This document shows positions 8,900 to 17,667 of a stretch of DNA of 32,069 nt, piece after piece. The translations under genes were made by a program, and so were the position numbers. Origin of the DNA: Desulfurellaceae bacterium bin18 (GTDB lineage: Bacteria > Desulfobacterota > Binatia > Bin18); assembly GCA_002238415.1 (NCBI GenBank), contig MPMI01000052.1:1-32069 (forward strand), written 5' to 3'. Position 1 is the stretch's first letter, and the number at the start of each line of letters is the position of its first letter. The notes under the pieces were generated by a model. The model was not told the origin of the DNA and made no database searches. It was given only the letters and a program-made list of their open reading frames with translations.

Positions 8900-9241
8900 A
8901 TGCCGCCTCACGCTCCGGCAAAAAGCGGCTGGCAGGCAGTCTGCCAGGCCGACGAGCTTTTTCCCGGCGAACGGAAGCTCGTCACACTCGACGGCGTGGA
9001 GATTGCTCTTTTCAATATCGACGGAGCAGTCTTCGCCATCAACAACCGCTGCCCTCACCGCAAGGGCCCCTTGATTCGTGGCTATACAGATAGTGAAGGC
9101 GGCATCAAATGTCCGATGCACGGCTGGCGATTTGATCTGCGGACCGGACAGAGCCGGCGGCCGGCCCAGGCCACGACGTACCGGACAAAAATCGAGGACG
9201 GGACTGTTTACCTGGCGCTCTATCCCTCGGCCCGTCTGTGA
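8900..9241 (+). CDS. Rieske [2Fe-2S] ferredoxin
   Basis: This 113-residue soluble protein has the Rieske cluster ligands C51-x-H53 and C71-x2-H74 (CPHRKGPL and CPMHGW). It has no membrane anchor or fused catalytic domain, so it resembles NirD-like or ferredoxin-type Rieske electron carriers. It begins 20 bp after the cyclase-like gene and is the last gene of the plus-strand run. No matching oxygenase or nitrite reductase large subunit is in the window, so its partner is unknown. The 3' end overlaps the 3' end of the convergent cusA-like gene by 22 bp. No strong Shine-Dalgarno sequence was seen before ATG 8900. Confidence 0.9.
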   Translation: MPPHAPAKSGWQAVCQADELFPGERKLVTLDGVEIALFNIDGAVFAINNRCPHRKGPLIRGYTDSEGGIKCPMHGWRFDLRTGQSRRPAQATTYRTKIEDGTVYLALYPSARL

Positions 9242-12200
9242 GCTCTGAACTCCGCGACCCCACAGTACAAGACCGGCACGACGAATACGGTCAGTAGGGC
9301 GATGGCCATGCCGCCGAAAGACGGGATAGCCATCGGTACCATGATATCGGCCCCACGGCCCCGCGAGGTGAGCACGGGTAAGAGGGCCAAGAGTGTCGTT
9401 GCCGTAGTCATCAGCGCCGGCCGGATACGCCGTTGGGCCGCCAATCGGACCGTAGCCCGAATTCCCTCTCTCGTTCCGGGTCCATCTTTTTCAAACCGCT
9501 GCTCGAGATAGCTTGCTATCAGGACTCCATTATCCGTCGCGATGCCAAACAGCGCAATAAAGCCAACCCATACCGCTACGCTCAAATTAAAGGGACGGAC
9601 CTGAAACAGGTCACGGAAATTTGTTTCTCCCACAGCGAAATTCAAGAACCAGTCTTGGGCATAGAGCCACAACATCAGAAACCCGCCGGCCCACGCGACA
9701 AAGATACCCGAGAAGATGAATACGGTCGTCATGGCCGAGCGGAATTGCAAATACAGAATAAGAAAAATCACAAGGAGAGTGAATGGAATGACAATCCGTA
9801 AGCGCTTCTTTGCTCGAAGCTGGTTCTCATAACTGCCGGCAAATGCATAGCTGACGCCTGCTGGCAGTTGCCATTCGCCTCGCGCAATTTTGTCTTGCAG
9901 ATATGCCTGTGCCGCCTCGACGACTTCAACTTCGGCATGGCCAGACTTTTTGTCAAAGACCACATAGCTCGTCAGAAAGGTATCCTCACTCTTGATCACT
10001 TGAGCGCGGCGTTCGAATACAATATCTGCAAGCTCGCGGAGCGGGATGTGTTGTCCGAGTGGCGTGGGAATGAGAATCCCGCCTAACGTTTCCAGGTCGT
10101 TCCGCAGTTCTCGGAGATACCGAATCCGTACCGGATACCGCTCTCGTCCTTCAATCGTCAAGGTCAGCGGCTTTCCACCAACGGCGACTTCGATGATGTC
10201 CTGGACATCCTTGATCGTGAGCCCATAGCGGGCGATCTGAGCGCGATTAATCCGAATCTCCAGATACGGCTTGCCAACGACACGGTCTGCGACAACGGTT
10301 GCCGGTTCGATCGTCGGCACCTCTTTCAGCCACGTTTCAATTTGCTGCCCGACGGCATCAATAATTTCCAGGCTGGGCCCTCTCACTTTTACGCCCATGG
10401 GCGCCCGCATCCCGGATTGCAGCATCACGATACGAGCGGCGATGGGTTGGAGCTTGGGCGCGGACGTGACGCCTGGGATTTGGGCGACCTGGACGATTTC
10501 ATTCCAGATATCATCGGGAGTATGAATATGAGACCGCCACTGTCGATACGGTCGCCCGTCCGGGTCTGGAATAAGCCGTCCCTGCGCATCGCGAACAAAT
10601 GCATCAGTGTCCACGTCATAGCGAAAAGAGGCAGGATAGCCATTGGCATCGACAATGTACTCCGACTTGTAGTTGATGACGTTCTCAAACATGGAAATAG
10701 GAGCCGGGTCGAGTGAAGAATCGACTCGTCCCAGTTTCCCCACGCTCAATTCGACCTCAGGAATCGAGGAAACTGCCATATCGAGCTTCTTTACGACCTC
10801 TAGCGCTTCCCCAATAGACGCGTGCGGCATGGTCGTCGGCATATACAGAAACGACCCTTCGTCGAGCGGCGGCATAAACTCCTCGCCCATACGCGCCCAC
10901 ATCGTTCCACCCGCTATCACCACACCGAGAGGAATGACTGCGAACAGGAGTTTGTGGTGGAGGCACCAGCCGAGGAGTCGTGGGTACACGTCCTGAAAGA
11001 ACTTGAAGAAGGTCAGTGTCAGGGCAATCAGTACTCCCACAAAGACCATGTTGATGGGTGTCCCTGTTTCGACTCCAATAGGGAACCAGGACCGGACCAG
11101 AAAAAACAGCGTGATGACGATAATAGCAGCCGGAACGAGGTAACGTTCGTAACGGGAAAGCCGCACATAACGAGAGAGAAACGTCTCACGCGCCAGGTTA
11201 TAGGCACCCAGCAGCAGCAGGACAAGGCCAGGAAAGAGGTAGGTCCACATCAGCAGGAGGCCAGCAACGCTCTCGGCGAGGTAGAGTCCTCGCCTCAGTC
11301 CGGTTCGCCCCGTCAAATCCCGAAAAAGGAGATAGGCTACTGGTGGGATCACAACGAGCGAAACAAACAGCGCCCCCAGAAGAGCAAATGTCTTGGTATA
11401 GGCAAGTGGCGCAAACAGTTTTCCTTCCGCAGCCTGGAGGGCAAATACGGGCAGAAAACTCACGACTGTCGTCAGGACTGCGGTGCGCACCGCCCCTGCA
11501 ACCTCGACAGTTGCTTCATAGACTATCTCCAGACGACTCTTATCGGGTGGGGCGGCGTTGAGGTGGAAGAGGATATTTTCACACAGCACGATGCCCATAT
11601 CGACCATCGTGCCAATGGCTATGACAATGCCAGAGAGTGCCACAATATTGGCCTGCACCTGGAACGATTGCATGAGGATAAAGGCAATAAGGATCGCCAG
11701 GGGAAGCACAAGAGCAATCAGGAAGGCACTCATCAGGTGGAAGACCATAACGACCACCACGATGGTAGTCACGAAGATTTCTTCCGTAAGCGCGGCCTTG
11801 AGTGTCCCGAGGGCCTCAAGAATCAATCCGGTCCGGTCATAGAAAGGCACAATCGTGAGTTTTGATACGGTACCATCAGCGAGAGTCTTTTCCGGCATGC
11901 CGGGAGAGATTTCGTCGATCTTCGCCCGAACGTTCTGTATTGTCGTGAGAGGATTCTCGCCATAGCGGACAACCACGACTCCCCCCACTGCCTCCGCCCC
12001 ATCTTTGTCAAGCGCTCCGCGTCGCAGTGCCGGACCAAGACGCACCTGCGCGACATCTTTGACTTGAACCGGGATATTGTTCTCCCGAACGGTGACGGCG
12101 ATCTCTTCGATGTCTTGAAGGGTCTGGATAAAGCCTACGCCACGAACGATATATTCTACCCGGTTCACTTCGATAGTTCGTGCACCGACATCGAGATTGG

Positions 12201-12888
12201 AACTCCGGACCGCATTTATGATCTGGGCAAGGCTGACGTCATACGCCCGAAGCGCATCGGGGTTGATGTCGATTTGGTACTCTTTGACAAATCCGCCGAT
12301 GGAGGCCACTTCGGCGACTCCCTCCGCTCCTTGCAACGCATAGCGGACGTACCAATCCTGGACGCTACGAATCTCGTCCAGATTCCAGCCACCGGTCGGA
12401 CTGCCCTCAGGATCACGACCTTCGAGCGTATACCAAAAGATCTGCCCCAGAGCGGTCGCATCCGGTCCCAAGGCAGGAGAAACATCGTCCGGTAACAGAC
12501 CCTGTGGAAGACTGGAGAGTTTTTCCAGCACGCGCGACCGCGACCAATAGAAGTCGATGTCATCCTTAAAAATAATGTAGATGGATGAGTATCCAAAATA
12601 GGAAAAGCTCCGGATGGTTTTGACACCGGGCAGTCCCAGGAGGGAAACCGTCAGCGGATAGCTGATTTGATCCTCAACATCACGCGGAGACCGTCCCGGC
12701 CATTTCGTAAAGACGATTTGCTGATTCTCGCCAATGTCCGGGATGGCATCGACCGGAACAGGATTTCGAGGGAGGAAATCGAGCTTCCAATCAAAAGGAG
12801 CGACCATGACGCCCCACGCAGTCATGCATATAATGAAGAGGGTAACGATCAGCTTATTTTCCAGGCAAAAACGAATGACGGCGTTCAT
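9220..12888 (-). CDS. cusA: CusA-like heavy-metal efflux RND pump (enlarged)
   Basis: This 1222-residue inner-membrane proton antiporter of the heavy-metal RND class drives Cu(I)/Ag(I)-type export through the adaptor and TolC-like partners. The TM4 relay reads AIGTMVDMGIVLCEN, close to the CusA-type signature. The three methionines that bind Cu/Ag in CusA (M573, M623, M672) have counterparts M683 (LYMPTTMP), M733 (APISMFENV) and M822 (IVMLQSGM). The protein is about 175 residues longer than E. coli CusA. The extra material includes a pair of hydrophobic segments between the two halves (about 540-620) and an insert of about 40 residues between M733 and M822. It begins 26 nt after the adaptor stop and is the last gene of the operon. 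Confidence 0.93.
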   Translation of the reverse strand: MNAVIRFCLENKLIVTLFIICMTAWGVMVAPFDWKLDFLPRNPVPVDAIPDIGENQQIVFTKWPGRSPRDVEDQISYPLTVSLLGLPGVKTIRSFSYFGYSSIYIIFKDDIDFYWSRSRVLEKLSSLPQGLLPDDVSPALGPDATALGQIFWYTLEGRDPEGSPTGGWNLDEIRSVQDWYVRYALQGAEGVAEVASIGGFVKEYQIDINPDALRAYDVSLAQIINAVRSSNLDVGARTIEVNRVEYIVRGVGFIQTLQDIEEIAVTVRENNIPVQVKDVAQVRLGPALRRGALDKDGAEAVGGVVVVRYGENPLTTIQNVRAKIDEISPGMPEKTLADGTVSKLTIVPFYDRTGLILEALGTLKAALTEEIFVTTIVVVVMVFHLMSAFLIALVLPLAILIAFILMQSFQVQANIVALSGIVIAIGTMVDMGIVLCENILFHLNAAPPDKSRLEIVYEATVEVAGAVRTAVLTTVVSFLPVFALQAAEGKLFAPLAYTKTFALLGALFVSLVVIPPVAYLLFRDLTGRTGLRRGLYLAESVAGLLLMWTYLFPGLVLLLLGAYNLARETFLSRYVRLSRYERYLVPAAIIVITLFFLVRSWFPIGVETGTPINMVFVGVLIALTLTFFKFFQDVYPRLLGWCLHHKLLFAVIPLGVVIAGGTMWARMGEEFMPPLDEGSFLYMPTTMPHASIGEALEVVKKLDMAVSSIPEVELSVGKLGRVDSSLDPAPISMFENVINYKSEYIVDANGYPASFRYDVDTDAFVRDAQGRLIPDPDGRPYRQWRSHIHTPDDIWNEIVQVAQIPGVTSAPKLQPIAARIVMLQSGMRAPMGVKVRGPSLEIIDAVGQQIETWLKEVPTIEPATVVADRVVGKPYLEIRINRAQIARYGLTIKDVQDIIEVAVGGKPLTLTIEGRERYPVRIRYLRELRNDLETLGGILIPTPLGQHIPLRELADIVFERRAQVIKSEDTFLTSYVVFDKKSGHAEVEVVEAAQAYLQDKIARGEWQLPAGVSYAFAGSYENQLRAKKRLRIVIPFTLLVIFLILYLQFRSAMTTVFIFSGIFVAWAGGFLMLWLYAQDWFLNFAVGETNFRDLFQVRPFNLSVAVWVGFIALFGIATDNGVLIASYLEQRFEKDGPGTREGIRATVRLAAQRRIRPALMTTATTLLALLPVLTSRGRGADIMVPMAIPSFGGMAIALLTVFVVPVLYCGVAEFRAHRRAEG

Positions 12889-12914
12889 AGTGCGCTCTGG
12901 GATAGGTCTGGGAG

Positions 12915-14279
12915 TCAGTGCCTATGGGCACCGCCTGCCTGCCCACCGTGTGGATTCATCATGCTGCGTTTACCCTGAATCTGGAGGTCTGCATCAATTT
13001 TGAACGAACCGCTTGAAACGACACGCTCCCCCTCGTGGAGCCCCTCTCTCACAACGTAATAGTCCCCCGCGCGTGGACCGAGCGTAATGGTTCGGCCCTC
13101 GTAAGCCCCAGTACCCGGTTTCTGCACGTAGACAATGGCGCGCTTCCCAGTAATGAGCGGCGCTGACGCAGGAATGACCAGCGGTGGCCCTGCCTCGTGC
13201 TCATGGTTGTGGCCAACCAGCGGGAAGTTGTCAGCCAGGACCAGGGGCATTCCGCAGATCGGACAACTTCCCGCCGCCGGGCGTATCACCTCCGGATGCA
13301 TGGGGCAGATATATTGTCCGGTATAAGAAGGCCCCATGACAGTTCCCCTGTCTGAAATCTGAGCCTTGATCGTTGCGGTGACGAACAGCCCAGGCTTCAG
13401 CCTGAGGTCAGGATTTTCCACGTTTACCCGCACCCGGACTGTGCGTGTTCTCTCGTCCAGGAAGGGCTGAACGAACGACACCACGCCGTGAAATTCCTCT
13501 CCGGGGAACGCCTCAGCCTGAAATGCCACCGGTTGCCCATAGCGAATCCAGGACAGATCAGATTCATAGGCGTCCAGATACAGCCATAGATGTGACAGAT
13601 CGGCAATCGTGTAAATCTCGGTACCGGTGTTCACATACATGCCCTCGTTGATCTGCTTCTCCACTACAACCCCGCCTATAGGAGCATGGATGGTAACCTG
13701 CTCATCAGCCTGCTCTCGTTTCTCAATCTGACCCACCTGCGTACTCGTCAGCCCCAGCAGGCGCAGCTTGTCTCGGGCAGCTTGTACCGAGCGCTCCGAC
13801 GAACGTTTCACGATGGTACTGGTGCTCCCACGCAGCCGGTCGAGTGAGCGGGACGCCTGAATCAGCTCTTCCTGAGCAGACAGGAGCTCCGGGCTGTACA
13901 GGGAGACCATATGGTCTCCCTTGTTGACGCGAATCCCGGTATAGTTCACGTACAAGCGGTCTACGCGTCCGGGCACCCAGGCAGTAATATGCTTGAGCCG
14001 CGTTTCGTCATAATCAATCTTCCCGACCAGCCGCACCTCCCGCTCAACCCATTTCCGTTCCACCAGCGCAGTCTCAAGCTGGCTCAATCTCTTGGCAGCG
14101 TCACTGAGCAGAATCTCCTGACCGGAGGTCTTCGGCTCTCTTCCATGCGGGGTGGTGGCAGGCAAAGTGTATCCCTGTGTGTCATGCCCTGCATGCTGAG
14201 CGATGCTATGCCCAACCCCTGTCAATATCGTCAGACACAGGAGCAAGCCTTTCATCACGAAAACGTTGATATTTCCCAT
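12915..14279 (-). CDS. cusB: CusB-like periplasmic adaptor with internal metal-binding module
   Basis: This 454-residue membrane fusion protein has an N-terminal signal segment (VFVMKGLLLCLTILTG). Barrel-sandwich/lipoyl halves (ITAWVPGRVDRLYV, VTIHAPIGGVVVEK) flank an alpha hairpin, and beta-barrel and membrane-proximal domains follow. A heavy-metal-binding module YICPMHPEV...CPICGMPL sits internally (C325, M327, H328, C339, C342, M344) and is followed by the His-rich VGHNHEHEA. The C-terminus also ends His-rich (GGAHRH). Such modules are more familiar at the N-terminus of CusB-like proteins. ATG 14279 has AAGG at 14291-14288, 8 nt upstream; a GTG at 14288 overlapping the tolC stop is an alternative. 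It lies between the TolC-like and CusA-like genes in one operon. Confidence 0.93.
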   Translation of the reverse strand: MGNINVFVMKGLLLCLTILTGVGHSIAQHAGHDTQGYTLPATTPHGREPKTSGQEILLSDAAKRLSQLETALVERKWVEREVRLVGKIDYDETRLKHITAWVPGRVDRLYVNYTGIRVNKGDHMVSLYSPELLSAQEELIQASRSLDRLRGSTSTIVKRSSERSVQAARDKLRLLGLTSTQVGQIEKREQADEQVTIHAPIGGVVVEKQINEGMYVNTGTEIYTIADLSHLWLYLDAYESDLSWIRYGQPVAFQAEAFPGEEFHGVVSFVQPFLDERTRTVRVRVNVENPDLRLKPGLFVTATIKAQISDRGTVMGPSYTGQYICPMHPEVIRPAAGSCPICGMPLVLADNFPLVGHNHEHEAGPPLVIPASAPLITGKRAIVYVQKPGTGAYEGRTITLGPRAGDYYVVREGLHEGERVVSSGSFKIDADLQIQGKRSMMNPHGGQAGGAHRH

Positions 14280-14284
14280 TGGAT

Positions 14285-15736
14285 TCACCTTCCCCTCTCT
14301 TCGACGGAGAGGAAATCACTGTATCCACCCCTCAGCATAAAAAGCTTCGCGATGACGATGGCTCGATCCGTTCGTGCCCGGCTCAACGAGAGTTCGAAAT
14401 CCAGCAACCTCCGGCCTGAATCGAGTACATCCAGGAAGCCGGCCTCGCCACTTTCATAGGCAGTAAAGCTGGCCTCAATGGATTCTTCGGCTTTGGGCAG
14501 CAGCGTATGGGTAAAGAGAGCAGTCTTGCGCTCGGCATCGCGTAGCGCAAACCGCGCTCGGGCAAAGTCTGAGGCTAGCACAGCGGCGCTATCCCGACGT
14601 TGCGCTTCGAGGCTGTATTGCCGCAGGACCGCTTCCTCGACTCTCGCCTGATTCTTCTGCCCATAGATCGGGAGAGTCATTGAGAGCGTCGGCATCAGGG
14701 CATCTTTGCCGCTATCCGTTGGCCCCGGACGCTTATCCATCGCGATATAATCAAGGCCAAGAGTAAAATCAGGGTAGGCCGTCTTTCCGGCCAGTTCGAC
14801 GCCCACGCGTCTCGCCTGAATGAGCGCATCGAAGCGTGCAAGCCCAGGATTGCCAGTGAGGACAGTCTCTTCGGTCAACTGCCTGGCCGCACTCGCTTCT
14901 GCATCCAGAGCCGGGTCCAGGAGCAGGCTGGGAGGAATGTGAATAGGTGCCGTCGTGGGACGATTCAACAGTGCGTTGAACGCCACTTGAGTCGGTTGTC
15001 TGACCTCACGGAATTCCGCGAGGCGGTCCTCTAATTGTCCCAGCTCGGTCTGCACGCGGACCAGATCGCTATGTGTCCCGATCCCAGAGCGAAAACGGAC
15101 CTGGAGGACTTTTTCCCAGGATTGAACAAGTTGGAGAGTCTCTTCGGCAATGCGGACCGCAGCATGGAGATAGACCAGTTCGGCATACGTCTTGGTCACG
15201 TCAAAAACGAGTTCGTTCTTGAGGCTCAGAAAACGATAAAATGCCGCGTGTGCCTCGAAATCTGCCTCATCACCACGCAGCGCCAGCGTTCCGAACCATG
15301 GAAACGCTTGGCTCATGCCGAGCCGATGCTGCTGCGCTCCGACCCGAGTCTCAACCGAACGCAGGAAATACCCATAGGTCAGTCGGGGGTCAGCAAGAGC
15401 AGTGACTTGAGGACGTTTTTTGAGAGCCGCCTGATAGGCCGCAAAACTCCCCCGCAGCTTGGCACTGTTTTCGAGCGCAGAGCGGAGATAGCCATGTAGA
15501 GTCTCAGGAAATCGTCCTGGAGCAGAGGCGCGAGGCTCCGCCTGTCTCCCTTGGGTGCTGACCGTACCAAGCGAGCCTTCTCCCGGAACAGGCAGTAAAG
15601 CATTGCTCTGGGGCATGGGAGACGACCCTCCTCCGGTACGCGCAGTGAAGGTGGGAGCCGTCGCGCACCCCAACGGCAGAGGAGTTATAACGGCAAGTGC
15701 AATAACCAACAATCGCCTCGCGAAACCGTTCATCAT
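14285..15736 (-). CDS. TolC/CusC-like outer membrane efflux lipoprotein
   Basis: This 483-residue protein of the outer membrane factor family forms the exit duct of a tripartite efflux system. The N-terminus is a lipoprotein signal (hydrophobic ALAVITPLPLG, then C24). Long alpha-hairpin repeats follow, with typical segments such as ALENSAKLRGSFAAYQAA, FRSGIGTHSDLVRVQTEL and SFTAYESGEAGFLDVLDS. Family members are usually 420-490 residues. Its TGA stop lies 6 nt from the adaptor ATG, so translation is probably coupled. It is the second gene of the metal-efflux operon. Start 15736 is the first of two adjacent ATG codons; the Shine-Dalgarno sequence is weak. Confidence 0.93.
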   Translation of the reverse strand: MMNGFARRLLVIALAVITPLPLGCATAPTFTARTGGGSSPMPQSNALLPVPGEGSLGTVSTQGRQAEPRASAPGRFPETLHGYLRSALENSAKLRGSFAAYQAALKKRPQVTALADPRLTYGYFLRSVETRVGAQQHRLGMSQAFPWFGTLALRGDEADFEAHAAFYRFLSLKNELVFDVTKTYAELVYLHAAVRIAEETLQLVQSWEKVLQVRFRSGIGTHSDLVRVQTELGQLEDRLAEFREVRQPTQVAFNALLNRPTTAPIHIPPSLLLDPALDAEASAARQLTEETVLTGNPGLARFDALIQARRVGVELAGKTAYPDFTLGLDYIAMDKRPGPTDSGKDALMPTLSMTLPIYGQKNQARVEEAVLRQYSLEAQRRDSAAVLASDFARARFALRDAERKTALFTHTLLPKAEESIEASFTAYESGEAGFLDVLDSGRRLLDFELSLSRARTDRAIVIAKLFMLRGGYSDFLSVEERGR

Positions 15737-15767
15737 AAGAGGCTACTTTCTCAATACTGGTGGTATT

Positions 15768-15788
15768 GTGCGTCTTCGGAAGACGCAC
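15768..15788. repeat. Intercistronic hairpin upstream of the TolC-like gene
   Basis: GTGCGTCTT (15768-15776) and AAGACGCAC (15780-15788) form a perfect 9-bp inverted repeat with a 3-nt loop. A second short one (CAATAC/GTATTG, 15752-15768) abuts it. On the minus strand both lie between the small Cys/His gene and the TolC-like start, in a 130-nt gap. There is no U-run, so an mRNA-stability or attenuation role is more likely than simple termination. Confidence 0.5.
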
Positions 15789-15866
15789 AGAGCGTGGTGT
15801 GGCGTCAGTGCGCCGTCGCAACACAGAAATGAGAACTACCACCGTCCAGGTGATAGCGTGGGGGGA

Positions 15867-16259
15867 TTAGAGGCGGAAAATAGAGAAGGACAGATACAGT
15901 GGGACAGAACGTTGCGCCCGCCCTGCTGAGAGTCGAAGGTCAAGGGATACTGGCCGGGAGGAGACACTCACTGATGCGACCGAGAACGCGAGGAAACGCG
16001 ACGCAGATGAGCTTGCAGACAGTTCCTCGCCTCCCAACACCAGAGGCTTGAGGAAGAAATGCCCTCCGCAATCTGGACATTTCTCAGGGGTGGAATGCGA
16101 CTCCCTGTCCGATGTATGACACGGGGCGGTCTGGGCTGAATCGGGAGGAGAGGCGCTGGTCGTCCGAGTATGACCGGCAGCAAAGCACATCTGCGTGCAA
16201 TGCAGGAGCAGCACCAGAAAGAGAAAGGTGACACAATACTGCTGGTAAACTCGACCCAT
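15867..16259 (-). CDS. Small secreted Cys/His protein at the head of the efflux operon
   Basis: This 130-residue protein starts with a clear signal peptide (hydrophobic TFLFLVLLLHC, likely cleavage near CFAAG at 25-29). A compact Cys/His patch follows: C47-H48, H55, C61-x2-C64 and H67 in CHTSDRESHSTPEKCPDCGGHFF-type sequence (residues 47-69). The rest is Ser/Val-rich with no recognised domain. It resembles the small periplasmic metal-binding proteins often found at the head of copper or mercury efflux clusters, but I cannot name a family. It is followed by the TolC-like, adaptor and pump genes on the same strand. No clear Shine-Dalgarno sequence precedes ATG 16259. A competing frame (15968-16360) has no such features. 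Confidence 0.65.
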   Translation of the reverse strand: MGRVYQQYCVTFLFLVLLLHCTQMCFAAGHTRTTSASPPDSAQTAPCHTSDRESHSTPEKCPDCGGHFFLKPLVLGGEELSASSSASRFLAFSVASVSVSSRPVSLDLRLSAGRAQRSVPLYLSFSIFRL

Positions 16260-16405
16260 GGTGTTACGCTAGCATAAGAGGAGAATTGAAACCAAGCATC
16301 CCCTGTCTGCTCGGAGAGCCGTGGGCCCGTCGTGCAGGACCGTGATACCACCCTCCCCAATACTGACCGTTCAGGATAGAGCTTAGTCGAGAAGCGAGTA
16401 CATCG

Positions 16406-17557
16406 ATGAAATGCCAGCGCGATTTATTTTCTTTGCCCGACGGCCAGCACTACCTCAACTGTGCCTATATGTCGCCGTTGCTGAAAGCCGTTGAGACGGC
16501 CGGCATCAACGGTCTGCGACGCAAAGCCGTGCCCGCCGAGATTACGCCTGTAGATTTTTTTGAGCCGGCAGAAGAATTGCGCCGGGCGTTTTCCCGCCTC
16601 ATTCACACCTCGCCCGAACGGATCGCTCTCGTCCCCGCGGTCAGCTATGGGATGGGTATCGCGACATACAACCTGCCGCTCACACCGGAACAGAACGTCG
16701 TGATTCCCGGTGAAGAGTTCCCGAGCAATGTCTATCCCTGGCTGGAGCAGTGTAAACGCACGCGAGCAACCTTGCGCAGGGTTGACCGACCCCGAGAGAC
16801 ACACGCACCGGGAACAGTCTGGAACGCTCGATTTCTCGAAGCCATCGATACCAATACTGCCGTCGTAGCCCTGAGCAGTGTGCACTGGACAGACGGCACT
16901 CTCTTTGAACTGGAACAGATTGGACAGCGCGCCCGCGAGGTGGGCGCGCTGTTTATTGTGGACGGTACCCAGTCGGTCGGCGCGCTACCGTTTGATTTCG
17001 AACGGGTTCAGCCCGATCTTTTGGTCTGCGCCGGCTATAAATGGCTGCTTGGCCCCTACCAGTACAGCTTCGCGGCTGTCGGTGATCGCTTGCTAAATGG
17101 GGAGCCATTTGAACAGAACTGGATTAACCGTAAAGACAGTCAGCATTTCAGCGCCTTAATCAATTATCAGTCTGAATACCAACCGGGGGCTCGACGCTTT
17201 GATACCGGAGAGCGCTCGAATTTTATTATGATTCCCATGCTCCTCACAGCCCTCAAGCAGATCGATGCATGGGGGGTAAATAATATTCAGCGTTACTGCG
17301 CGCAGTTGAGCACAGAACTTGGCCAGGCCCTTGATGGGACTCCCTACACGGTCGCGTCACCACACGAGCGGGCGGCGCATTTGTTTGGTATTCGGATTGC
17401 CGATGCCGAGCAGATTCCCGCTATTCTTGAAGCCTTACGCCAGCGCCAGGTGTATGTCTCACAGCGTGGCGCTTCCATTCGCGTTTCTCCGCATGTCTAC
17501 AATACTGAGGCAGATGTTGTAGCGCTGGCCGAGGCGCTGCGAGCAGCGCTACGCTAA
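16406..17557 (+). CDS. Class V PLP-dependent aminotransferase (NifS/kynureninase-like)
   Basis: This 383-residue fold-type I PLP enzyme has the cofactor Asp D186 in IVDGTQSVGALPFD and the Schiff-base lysine K212 in CAGYKWLLGP. The C-terminal small domain ends with RVSPHVYNTEADV. The sequence resembles aminotransferase class V proteins of the isopenicillin N epimerase/cysteine desulfurase/kynureninase group. It lacks the catalytic Cys loop typical of cysteine desulfurases, so the substrate is not predictable. It is divergent from the metal-efflux operon, sharing the 146-bp intergenic region 16260-16405, and no gene next to it gives its pathway. A role with the PEP-mutase-like gene, 8.5 kb away, is possible but unsupported. 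Confidence 0.88.
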   Translation: MKCQRDLFSLPDGQHYLNCAYMSPLLKAVETAGINGLRRKAVPAEITPVDFFEPAEELRRAFSRLIHTSPERIALVPAVSYGMGIATYNLPLTPEQNVVIPGEEFPSNVYPWLEQCKRTRATLRRVDRPRETHAPGTVWNARFLEAIDTNTAVVALSSVHWTDGTLFELEQIGQRAREVGALFIVDGTQSVGALPFDFERVQPDLLVCAGYKWLLGPYQYSFAAVGDRLLNGEPFEQNWINRKDSQHFSALINYQSEYQPGARRFDTGERSNFIMIPMLLTALKQIDAWGVNNIQRYCAQLSTELGQALDGTPYTVASPHERAAHLFGIRIADAEQIPAILEALRQRQVYVSQRGASIRVSPHVYNTEADVVALAEALRAALR

Positions 17558-17667
17558 CCTCTCCTGCCGGGATACTATGATTGGGATTGTGAGCTTGTCG
17601 GCTTTGACCATTTGATATATGGCTCTGATTTTCTTATGGTGAATGGCTGGCCGATGGGCTAGACTAC

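Noticed and set aside
10822..11865. A 347-residue plus-strand frame
   Set aside because: It lies wholly antisense to the cusA-like gene, whose motifs are complete. Its composition (Gln, His, Glu, Arg-rich) is typical of a shadow frame.
15968..16360. A 130-residue minus-strand frame overlapping the small Cys/His gene
   Set aside because: It is in a different frame, Arg/Ser/Pro-rich with no signal peptide or motif pattern. The overlapping frame 15867-16259 has a signal peptide and a Cys/His patch.
16260..16405. Possible CueR/MerR-type operator for the efflux operon
   Set aside because: A TATGCT-like -10 is visible on the minus strand, but no -35 at 17-19 nt spacing and no convincing dyad were found.
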